Assembly: GCA_042093455.1 (NCBI GenBank)
Contig: JBELEU010000068.1
Location: forward strand, 1-9,593
Reading direction: 5' to 3'
Origin: GCA-2723085 sp042093455
GTDB taxonomy: Bacteria; Bacteroidota; Bacteroidia; Flavobacteriales_D; Parvicellaceae
DNA: 9,593 nucleotides
Position 1 is the stretch's first letter, and the number at the start of each line of letters is the position of its first letter. This document shows, piece after piece, positions 1 through 7,521 of this stretch. Position numbers and translations under genes: made by a program. The notes beneath the pieces were generated by a model. The model worked only from the letters and a program-made list of their open reading frames with translations. It was not told the origin of the DNA and searched no databases.

Positions 1-2152
1 CATAGTCTTGCTGACCTACATTTATTGTTTTTGAGAATGTTCTTCCAATATTGTCATAGGTTACTTCATTGGAGAAATCATTTAAGTTTATTCTATATTC
101 TGCATTCGACCATATGTAGCTTCCGGAAATTCCTTTCCAGTGATTATATCTTAAATTAAATACATGAGAATAATTAGGGATTAAGTCAGGATTACCCTCC
201 GTAATTTTATTAGGATTTGAATTGTTTTGTACAGGTTGAAGTTGGTTTAGTGATGGTTGTCTTGAGTTGGTTTTGTAGGTAAATCTTAACCTTTGAGAAT
301 TGGTAAATTTATGACGAAATATAAGTTTAGGTAGAATGTCAATTCTATCAACTGGATTAATTGATAAAGGATTCATGTTTTCATCGAAGTTGTCTATTTT
401 GACATTTCTTGCATATCCACCAATTTTTAAAATATCCTTCTTGTATTTATAGCTATAAAATAAACCAAGTCTATTGGTGATTTTAAGATTATTAAATTCG
501 TTTGAAAATTCTGGAACTTCCAATTCGTAAATGTTGTTAAGTACATTTAATTCATTTGTGTTTCTATCTTGATTAGAGTTGTTTCGTATGAATAAATGTT
601 CAATATCAATCCCCCATTTTTTTGTGATAGGTTCTCTAAATAACAATTGCGACTGATGTTTTTCTGAAAATGTACTGTAAGTTAAGTTTTGATCAGTTGA
701 ATCAGTATAAGAGGGAAGGAAATAACTAATGTTGTTAATGGTAGTTTGATCATTTTTCCCTGAAGAATTTGTAAATTTGTATGAGTATTTAAGTAGTCTT
801 TTAGCTTTGCTAAACTTTCTTGTCAAGCGAAATTCTGTAGAAAAATTTTCATTTTTTGTTTCGTTAATTTGGTTTATTCTTGAAATAGAACTTATGAATG
901 ATGTGTCATTTCTGAAGGTGTTGGATTGATCTAAACTGTTGGTCGAATTTGATTGTGAAAACCTAGGAAGTATTTCAATCAATGTTAAGCTATCCATTTG
1001 ATAGTTTACAAAAGCATTCACAAGGTGTTCCTCGTTGTTGTTTGTTGAATTAGAGGAATCGTCAACAAAATAGGTGCTGTCACGAAGAAGGTATTGAATG
1101 GATTGATTACTCTCAATGTCTAAATCAGTTGTGTTGTAAGTGTAATTAAGACCAACTTTTATTTTTTCAGAAAGTTTATCAGAGTAAAAAATTCCAGATT
1201 TTAAAGTTCTTGGAATTCCACTGTTGTTTTGTCCTGCTCCACCATACCACCATCTTTCTTCATTGTCGCCAAAAAAATCAGAGTTATTGTTACCAATTCC
1301 AAATTTTCTAATGTCTCCATACCCAAAATTTGCCCTTGGTGTATTTGATCCTAGTGCAAATATAGATAGTTTAAAGTCGTTTTTAAAACGACTAAATAGT
1401 AGTTCTCCTTCATAAAAGTTAGTGAAATCAGAGGCTCCAGAAACTCTTCCAAAATATCCTTTTTTTGCATCCTCTTTCAGCTTTAAGTCCATTACTTGAA
1501 TGGTTTCTTCAGATGTTTCACTACTTTCAGTGTTTTCCTCTTCATAAATTTCTACACTCTCAATACTTTTAGCTCCTAAGTTTTTTGTTGCAATTGTCGG
1601 GTCACTTCCGAAAAACTCGTCACCATCAACTAGTACTTTATTAACTTCTCTTCCTTGTGATGTAATACTGCCGTTTTTATCAACCTCAACCCCAGGTAAC
1701 TTCTTCAATAAGTCTTCTACAACAGCATTTTGTTTTGTTTTAAATGAATCTGCGGTGTAAACTAAGGTGTCTCCTCTAAAAAAAATAGGATCTTTGTAGG
1801 CGTATATTGTAACCTCGTTTAATTTTTCACTTTTCTCAGGAAGAATAGTGTTTGTTAAATTCAATTCATCATTGGTTTCACTAGGGAAAAAGAATATTAT
1901 TTTATCGTCATTTTTATGATGAGAAATAATTATTTCAACTGTATCTAGAGGTAAATTAAAACTAAACTCTCCAGTTTTATCAGTTCTCTTGAAATCAAGT
2001 AAAACAGAATCAGAAAGTCTGATTAACATGATTACTGCATTTTCTTTAGGTTGATCATTTAGCGTGTCTTTTAAATTTCCATTTATAGTCATGTTTTGTC
2101 CATAAAAAAAAGTGGAAATAAAGATAATTAACGTTGATGTAAGTAATTTCAA
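1..2152 (-). CDS. Outer-membrane beta-barrel protein, TonB-dependent-receptor-like (C-terminus beyond left edge)
   Basis: This is an open frame of about 717 codons running off the left edge; related proteins are usually 900 residues or more, so roughly 200 residues are missing. Translation begins at a TTG codon (2150-2152): the following residues KLLTSTLIIFISTFFYGQ form a signal peptide, an in-frame TAA lies just upstream, and the first ATG (residue 21) would discard the signal. Residues ~22-100 resemble a carboxypeptidase-regulatory-like Ig fold. Residues ~112-205 are a plug-like domain, including LNEVTIYA, GDTLVYTADSFK, VEDLLKKLPGVEVDKNG and VLVDGDEFFG. The rest is Asn/aromatic-rich beta-barrel, with the family signatures RQPSLNQLQPV and GNPDLIP near residue 655. 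No frameshift was found on translating to base 2. It should sit in the outer membrane; the substrate is unknown, and this family also includes barrels not shown to transport anything. It lies 41 bp downstream of mtaB on the same strand, so co-transcription is likely. Confidence 0.9.
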   Translation of the reverse strand, partial: MKLLTSTLIIFISTFFYGQNMTINGNLKDTLNDQPKENAVIMLIRLSDSVLLDFKRTDKTGEFSFNLPLDTVEIIISHHKNDDKIIFFFPSETNDELNLTNTILPEKSEKLNEVTIYAYKDPIFFRGDTLVYTADSFKTKQNAVVEDLLKKLPGVEVDKNGSITSQGREVNKVLVDGDEFFGSDPTIATKNLGAKSIESVEIYEEENTESSETSEETIQVMDLKLKEDAKKGYFGRVSGASDFTNFYEGELLFSRFKNDFKLSIFALGSNTPRANFGYGDIRKFGIGNNNSDFFGDNEERWWYGGAGQNNSGIPRTLKSGIFYSDKLSEKIKVGLNYTYNTTDLDIESNQSIQYLLRDSTYFVDDSSNSTNNNEEHLVNAFVNYQMDSLTLIEILPRFSQSNSTNSLDQSNTFRNDTSFISSISRINQINETKNENFSTEFRLTRKFSKAKRLLKYSYKFTNSSGKNDQTTINNISYFLPSYTDSTDQNLTYSTFSEKHQSQLLFREPITKKWGIDIEHLFIRNNSNQDRNTNELNVLNNIYELEVPEFSNEFNNLKITNRLGLFYSYKYKKDILKIGGYARNVKIDNFDENMNPLSINPVDRIDILPKLIFRHKFTNSQRLRFTYKTNSRQPSLNQLQPVQNNSNPNKITEGNPDLIPNYSHVFNLRYNHWKGISGSYIWSNAEYRINLNDFSNEVTYDNIGRTFSKTINVGQQDY

Positions 2153-2193
2153 ATCAGTATTTTAAGTGTTTTTATATAAATCCTTTATTTATG

Positions 2194-3537
2194 TTAAATG
2201 TATGTTTTATCATATGCTTCCTTACCAATAGTTTCTTTGTCAAAAACATTAACTTTAAATACACCATCTCTGTCAATTTCATTGAGTTTTACTGTTTTGA
2301 TATTGTTTACTAAATTTGAATCATATGGGAACTTAACTTTCAAATAGTTTTCAGTAAAACCATAAATATTTCCGTTTTCTTCTTGCTGTTCAAATAGAAC
2401 TCTACTGGTGGTGCCAATTTGACTTTCGTAAAAGGCACGTTTTAATTTTAAACTTAAAATCCTTAGTTGTTTGCTTCTTTCTCTTCTGATTTGCATTGGA
2501 ATTTCATTTTCCATTCTTGGTGCAGTAGTATTAGCTCTTTCTGAATAGGTGAATACATGTAGATAGGATACGTTTAATGACTTGATGAAATCTATGGTTT
2601 TGTTAAATTCATCTTCACTTTCACCTGGAAACCCTACTATTACATCAACTCCAATACATGCATTTGGCATCAGGTTTTTTATGAATTCGATACGACTTCT
2701 GTATAAAGTTGTATCGTATTTTCTTCTCATTTTAGAAAGTAACTTATCTGATCCACTTTGAAGAGGAATGTGAAAATGAGGTAGAAAACGTTTTGAGTTT
2801 TTTACAAACTCAATTATTTCTTCAGAAAGTAAATCAGGTTCTATTGAAGATATTCTATATCGATCAATTCCTTCAATATTATCTAATTCTTTTAATAGTC
2901 CAAAAAAGTTTTCTTCTGTTCCATGTCCAAAATCTCCAATATTAACTCCAGTTAGTACAACTTCTTTAATTGGTGTTTTAGCCAATTCATTAGCTTTTAC
3001 TATTGTTTCCCTAATTGTACCGCTTCTACTTCTCCCTCTAGCTAGAGGAATTGTACAAAATGAACAAAAGTAATTGCAACCGTCTTGAACTTTGAAAAAT
3101 GATCTTGTTCTATCACCTACGCTGTAACCAGGGAAGAAAGTTGTAGTATGTTTAATGTGCTCATTTTTAACAATTGTTTTTTCAACTTTCTTATTTGAAT
3201 TCAAGTGTTTTAATATGTTAAATTTTTCTTGAGCACCAAGTACTAAATCTACCCCTTTAATTGATGATATTTCAACCGGTTTTAATTGAGCATAACAGCC
3301 GATGACAACCACAAAAGCTTCGGGGTTGAATGACAAAGCCTTGCGAACTATATTTCTACATTTTTTATCAGCTTGATCTGTTACCGAGCAAGTGTTGATA
3401 ACATATATATCAGCTCCTTTGTCAAATTCAATTTTTGCGTAACCTGCCTCTTCAAGATCCCTAGAAATAGTGCTAGTTTCAGAAAAATTTAGTTTACAAC
3501 CTAAGGTGTAGAAAGCGGATGTTCCGTATTGATTCAT
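2194..3537 (-). CDS. mtaB: tRNA (N6-L-threonylcarbamoyladenosine(37)-C2)-methylthiotransferase MtaB
   Basis: This radical-SAM methylthiotransferase adds a methylthio group to t6A37 (giving ms2t6A37) in tRNAs that read ANN codons. The 447 residues match the family length. The N-terminal UPF0004 domain carries the three cluster cysteines C14 (TLGCKLN), C50 (NTCSVT) and C81 (VIGCYAQ). The radical-SAM core has the CxxxCxxC motif at C154, C158 and C161 (GCNYFCSFCTIP), followed by RGRSRSG, LTGVNIGDFG, HIPLQSGSD and VGFPGE. A TRAM-like RNA-binding domain covers about 371-432. The TLGCKLN motif and overall pattern favour MtaB over MiaB (ms2i6A) and RimO (ribosomal protein S12), though the three paralogues share the architecture. 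The ATG at 3535-3537 places the first cysteine motif at the usual distance. It is transcribed divergently from the peroxidase gene and probably together with the beta-barrel gene downstream. Confidence 0.93.
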   Translation of the reverse strand: MNQYGTSAFYTLGCKLNFSETSTISRDLEEAGYAKIEFDKGADIYVINTCSVTDQADKKCRNIVRKALSFNPEAFVVVIGCYAQLKPVEISSIKGVDLVLGAQEKFNILKHLNSNKKVEKTIVKNEHIKHTTTFFPGYSVGDRTRSFFKVQDGCNYFCSFCTIPLARGRSRSGTIRETIVKANELAKTPIKEVVLTGVNIGDFGHGTEENFFGLLKELDNIEGIDRYRISSIEPDLLSEEIIEFVKNSKRFLPHFHIPLQSGSDKLLSKMRRKYDTTLYRSRIEFIKNLMPNACIGVDVIVGFPGESEDEFNKTIDFIKSLNVSYLHVFTYSERANTTAPRMENEIPMQIRRERSKQLRILSLKLKRAFYESQIGTTSRVLFEQQEENGNIYGFTENYLKVKFPYDSNLVNNIKTVKLNEIDRDGVFKVNVFDKETIGKEAYDKTYI

Positions 3538-3619
3538 TCTGCTAATATATTCACGTTAAATCTACAATTTTTAAATTATACAAAATTTAACATTTGTTTA
3601 GTCATTGTGCTGGTAATTC

Positions 3620-3657
3620 ATTTTGTTTAATATATTTACTATAAAATTAAACAAAAT
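3620..3657. repeat. Perfect 12-bp inverted repeat upstream of the peroxidase gene
   Basis: The arms ATTTTGTTTAAT (3620-3631) and ATTAAACAAAAT (3646-3657) are exact reverse complements separated by 14 bases. The right arm ends 6 bp before the peroxidase start codon. It lies in the 126-bp divergent spacer between mtaB and the peroxidase gene. It could be a palindromic operator or a hairpin in the peroxidase leader that affects translation. No T-run follows, so a terminator is unlikely. A related element, CATTTGTTTA, occurs at 3591-3600. The arms are seen directly; a regulatory role is inference. Confidence 0.5.
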
Positions 3658-3663
3658 TTAATT

Positions 3664-4188
3664 ATGAAAACACTATCCCTAATATTATCAATCTTCATAC
3701 TAAACATTACATCAATGGCTCAACAATCAGTACATGACTTTACCATCAATACAATTGATGGTGAAAAATTAGAACTATCGTCTCTTAAAGGCAAAAAGTT
3801 ATTAATTGTTAATACGGCAAGTGAATGTGGTTTTACACCTCAATACATGGAATTACAGAAAGTTCATGAAAAATATGGTGACAAATTAGTTGTAATTGGG
3901 TTTCCTGCTAATAATTTTGGTGGACAAGAGCCTGGTACTAACTCTGAAATAAAATCTTTTTGTCAAAAAAACTATGGAGTTTCATTTTTGCTATCCGAAA
4001 AAGTTTCAGTAAAAGGTTCAAATATCAATCCTTTATTTGATTGGATGAACCATCAAGAACATAACGGGTTTAAAGGTGACATAATGTGGAATTTCGAAAA
4101 ATACCTTGTTGATGAAAACGGAAATTTAATTGATAGATTTAGAAGTATGACTAAGCCAGATTCTGATAAAATTATTTCTTTGTTATAA
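3664..4188 (+). CDS. Exported glutathione peroxidase family protein (Cys type, probably thioredoxin-dependent)
   Basis: This thioredoxin-fold peroxidase reduces hydrogen peroxide or organic hydroperoxides. Of its 174 residues the first ~20 (KTLSLILSIFILNITSMAQ) form a signal peptide, which points to the periplasm. The peroxidatic residue is C55 in VNTASECGFTPQY, so this is a cysteine and not a selenocysteine enzyme. The rest of the catalytic tetrad is visible: Q88 in GGQEP, and W142 and N143 in MWNFEKYLVD. C100 in the FCQKNYGVSF segment matches the resolving cysteine of two-cysteine GPx proteins such as yeast Gpx3, so thioredoxin or a similar dithiol protein is the likelier reductant. The ATG at 3664 gives a complete signal peptide. 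The preceding 12-bp inverted repeat may regulate it. Its stop codon is 2 bp from that of the convergent secreted protein. Confidence 0.92.
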   Translation: MKTLSLILSIFILNITSMAQQSVHDFTINTIDGEKLELSSLKGKKLLIVNTASECGFTPQYMELQKVHEKYGDKLVVIGFPANNFGGQEPGTNSEIKSFCQKNYGVSFLLSEKVSVKGSNINPLFDWMNHQEHNGFKGDIMWNFEKYLVDENGNLIDRFRSMTKPDSDKIISLL

Positions 4189-4190
4189 TT

Positions 4191-7100
4191 TTATTCCTGA
4201 ACTACTATTTGTGCTCCATCAGTAACTTTAATTTCAATGGTTGCTCCATTTTGAATTTCTAATGATTTGCAGAAGGCTTTACCCGGTAAGTTATCGTTAG
4301 AGTCAATAGTTCCATCACCATTCATATCAAGGTTATCGACATATCCTATCTCGTTGATTATAGGATTGTTTGGTGTTCCATTAGGGATTAACACTTCATT
4401 GTTATAGTTAGGTACATGAAATTTGTCCCAGTTACATTCTGAAAACCAATCTGAATCCACGCCCACCCAAGTGTGTAATCCAGTTGTTTGCATTGTTCCT
4501 CCAAGATTTATAACGGTAGTGTCATAAATAATGCACCCGTCATGGCTTGTTATTTCTACAACATAAGTTCCACTTTCACTAAAAGTTCTGGGGTTTGATG
4601 TTATCCCATCGTTCCAAAGATATCTGCTTTTATATTGCTCTTTGTTTAGAAATATCCCCAATAATTCACCACCTATATAATTTGTTTGATAGTGGTTGGG
4701 ATTATTTCCATTAAACGTAACTGAACCAAGATAATCGTCTGGGTTAGGCCATGGATCAGCATCATAAACTTTTAGTTCATAATTTGAAGATGAGTTCAAT
4801 ATTATTGAAGATATTTTAATGTAAGTATCAGGGTAAGTTTCTATGATATTATTTGAAGTAGATTGAATTAGTGAACCATTTTCATACAATTCAATATAAA
4901 AATCAGGGGTATCACCGCTTCCAATATTTGCTGTTGGCACATTGTAAATCCCAAAGCCGTAAAGTCTTGTGTAATTAGTACTTGAACTCAAGTCAATTGA
5001 TAATGAAGCATCACATGTGCTATACTGATCTAACAAACCAGTATTGTAAATACATGGGGAATAACAAGGTACTTTTTGTGAAGCATTATTGTAACGATAT
5101 TCAGCTGGTATGCTAGATCTGTTGTATGGATAATTACCATTTGTATTAGAAAGCCAAAATGTTGGTCCTATTTGAGGAAATGGAAATCCATTACAGAAAT
5201 TAGGAACTACATTGCTTTTGTACAATGACTTTGGTAGGTTATTAATTTTATTATCATTGTCAATATCACCGATAGAGTTATTACTATGCTTAGTTGTAAA
5301 ATCAACACTGGAATGGATGTCAAAATTATCTTGCCAATTTCCAAAAGGATCATATGTCAATTCATTGGCCAATACATTTTGATAGTCAGAGTTGTCACTT
5401 ATAATAAACTCCTCTTTACTAGCTCTGTTTCTGAAAAATGTATTTCCAGGACCACTAGGTCCCCACCAATCTGATGAGTGAATATATTCAACTACATTTC
5501 CCTCAAATAGATTCATAAGGGGGTAGAAGCCATGTAGAGATATGTCAGCTTTTTGATCTCCAAGTCCAAAGTTTGCATTATTATCCCAACTGATTCGGCT
5601 GAAATTATATCCAAATGCATTTCCATTAGGGCTATAGCTTAAAACCATAGCATGTCTAAGAGTGTTGAAAATATTATTTTCAATTAAACTACTGGTTGTT
5701 CTATGGTTTACAGCAACTCCATATCCATGACCACCACCGCCATAATTATAAGAATGATGAAAATAACTGTCTCTTATTTCTACTCTATATGATCTTGATA
5801 AATTTATGTGTGCTTTTTGAGTGTAACTACTTTCAATGTTTCTAACCCAACAGTTGTAACAACCTTGTATTAGAATGTTGTAATTGTCTTTTTGAGTAGG
5901 CCTGTGAATTTTGATGTTTTCTATTCCAGCATTCTCAATAACATTTAATTTTTTTAGTCTGGGATTTAGTTTTGGGTTGTAAGTAAAATGTAAATCGTGG
6001 TCAACTTTCAATATGTTTCCGTTGATAGCTTCAATTTTTAGAATTTCCCCTACTGAATTTGCTGCCGAACCAAAATACGCATCGTCAAAGTCTGATTGAG
6101 ATAATGGACTTGGGGTTAAGTTTGTTGCCATTTTATCTATATCATTATCTTGACGTAATTCAATTATATCTCCAATCGAGAAACCGCTAGGGTCATCAAC
6201 AACAAGACACCTACTTTTTTTATGATATCCTCCTTTTAAATCTTCATAATCGGTCTGATTGTTGTACCTATACATCCTAAAAACATGATTTCTTAAATAG
6301 TTGGGTGTAACTACCTCTGTAGCATCAATATTAAAAATAGTATTCGAAGCACACTCACCTCTGATTACAGTATTGCTAGGGATGTCATAAGATTTATAAC
6401 CTTGGAAATAATATGTACCTGCTGGAAAATATATGATATTAAAACCAGCTATGTTTTTAACATCGTCAAGAACATTAATTAATGAAAAATAATTGTTGTG
6501 AGTTCCATCACCAATACAATTGTAAGGGGGTTGTGTCATATCGATGATATTACCATTAAATGGAATTGAACCATCATATCCTGTTTCTGACCAATCAGTA
6601 ATATTTCTATAATTTAGTATTGCATTATCTGAACCTGTAAAATCTGCTCCAACAAATTTTGCTTGATTTAATGTGATATTACAGGTTCCTGTTCCGCTGC
6701 ATGCTCCAGTCCATCCGTTAAAAGTGTAACCAGGTTCAGGATTTGCTTCCAAAGAAATTATAGAATTCGTTGTAAATTCATCATTGCAAGACTCAATACA
6801 GTAGCTTTTAGTATTGTTATTATTTATTTCAACAGTTCCTTTTCCTGTTATAGAAGTGTGTAAACTTGAATAACTGCTTGGAGTTGTACAGTCTGTAAGA
6901 ACCACATCATCAACATAAATTTTAGCAATCTTATTGCCACATCTTATTGCAAGTCTAACATCATTATCAGTTGTAAATGGTGCATTGGTTTCAATTAAAT
7001 CAAAATGTTGGTAATTTGTGTTAAGGCTTACAGTTTTACTAGCTAACCATGTCCAGGGTGATGAGTTTTGAATTAAAATAATTTGAACATCAACATTTTT

Positions 7101-7400
7101 ATCTGCTTTTAGCCAAATACTTAAATGGTAGTCATGTCCAGCATCAATATGAAACTTATTGGTTTTAATTTGAGCTCCTAATACTGAAGGAGAACTAGGC
7201 ACCTGAGTAACGTTTATTCTTGCAGCATAATCACCGCTATGTTCAATATTACTTTGAGTGAGGGTTCCACTGTTCCCAGTGGTGAAGTAAGTGGACCAAT
7301 CAGAAAGACCATCTTCAAAGTCATTGTTGTCTATAATGTTTTGACAATGTGTCAAATTATAAGTAAACAAGACTAGGAATGTTAACAGAAATTTAAACAT
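4191..7400 (-). CDS. Large secreted modular protein with pectate-lyase-type beta-helix, carbohydrate-binding-like and C2-like modules
   Basis: This 1069-residue exported protein has no gene name I recognise. Residues 1-19 are a signal peptide, probably cleaved before Q20. Residues ~21-170 look like a jelly-roll carbohydrate-binding module of CBM4/9 type (NNDFEDGLSDW near the start, KIYVDDVVLTD at the end). Residues ~182-255 are an InlB-like repeat (ANPEPGYTFNGWTG, CNITLNQAKFVGADF). Residues ~280-690 are a right-handed beta-helix of the pectate-lyase/GH28-related superfamily, with a cap (CIGDGTHNNYFSLINVLDDV, IIYFPAGTYYFQG) and rungs such as SLIENNIFNTLRHAMVLSYS. Residues ~798-900 are C2-like, with candidate calcium ligands D833, D880, D882 and D888. 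An Ig-like segment (~925-965) and a final module (~973-1069) follow; the latter carries one dockerin-like loop, DMNGDGTIDSND. Paired cysteines (201/205, 234/240, 514/517, 779/783) suit an extracellular location. Action on polysaccharide is inference; no catalytic residues could be assigned. No type IX sorting domain was recognised. Confidence 0.85.
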   Translation of the reverse strand: MFKFLLTFLVLFTYNLTHCQNIIDNNDFEDGLSDWSTYFTTGNSGTLTQSNIEHSGDYAARINVTQVPSSPSVLGAQIKTNKFHIDAGHDYHLSIWLKADKNVDVQIILIQNSSPWTWLASKTVSLNTNYQHFDLIETNAPFTTDNDVRLAIRCGNKIAKIYVDDVVLTDCTTPSSYSSLHTSITGKGTVEINNNNTKSYCIESCNDEFTTNSIISLEANPEPGYTFNGWTGACSGTGTCNITLNQAKFVGADFTGSDNAILNYRNITDWSETGYDGSIPFNGNIIDMTQPPYNCIGDGTHNNYFSLINVLDDVKNIAGFNIIYFPAGTYYFQGYKSYDIPSNTVIRGECASNTIFNIDATEVVTPNYLRNHVFRMYRYNNQTDYEDLKGGYHKKSRCLVVDDPSGFSIGDIIELRQDNDIDKMATNLTPSPLSQSDFDDAYFGSAANSVGEILKIEAINGNILKVDHDLHFTYNPKLNPRLKKLNVIENAGIENIKIHRPTQKDNYNILIQGCYNCWVRNIESSYTQKAHINLSRSYRVEIRDSYFHHSYNYGGGGHGYGVAVNHRTTSSLIENNIFNTLRHAMVLSYSPNGNAFGYNFSRISWDNNANFGLGDQKADISLHGFYPLMNLFEGNVVEYIHSSDWWGPSGPGNTFFRNRASKEEFIISDNSDYQNVLANELTYDPFGNWQDNFDIHSSVDFTTKHSNNSIGDIDNDNKINNLPKSLYKSNVVPNFCNGFPFPQIGPTFWLSNTNGNYPYNRSSIPAEYRYNNASQKVPCYSPCIYNTGLLDQYSTCDASLSIDLSSSTNYTRLYGFGIYNVPTANIGSGDTPDFYIELYENGSLIQSTSNNIIETYPDTYIKISSIILNSSSNYELKVYDADPWPNPDDYLGSVTFNGNNPNHYQTNYIGGELLGIFLNKEQYKSRYLWNDGITSNPRTFSESGTYVVEITSHDGCIIYDTTVINLGGTMQTTGLHTWVGVDSDWFSECNWDKFHVPNYNNEVLIPNGTPNNPIINEIGYVDNLDMNGDGTIDSNDNLPGKAFCKSLEIQNGATIEIKVTDGAQIVVQE

Positions 7401-7521
7401 ATTGTTAAATATAGTTAAATCAAGAATAAATTTTTTGTTGTAGTATCATATTTAGCTGTACGCATATGAATTTTATGTAATTTTTTCTTAATTTAATTAC
7501 TTAAAATAAAATCAATTGTAG

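Noticed and set aside
1224..1415. 63-codon plus-strand open frame
   Set aside because: It lies entirely inside the beta-barrel gene on the opposite strand; the translation is Pro/Ser-rich, shows no family features and has no start context of its own.
3580..3661. 11-bp direct repeat ACAAAATTTAA at 3580-3590 and 3651-3661
   Set aside because: It is very AT-rich and short in an AT-rich spacer, so chance is a sufficient explanation; the second copy partly overlaps the stronger inverted repeat.
5286..5474. 62-codon plus-strand open frame
   Set aside because: It is antisense to the secreted beta-helix gene, whose frame is well supported by domains throughout.
7401..7521. Divergent promoter elements between the secreted protein and the SDR
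   Set aside because: No exact TAnnTTTG was found on either strand; the nearest match, TATTCTTG on the minus strand, has a mismatch and no -33 partner.
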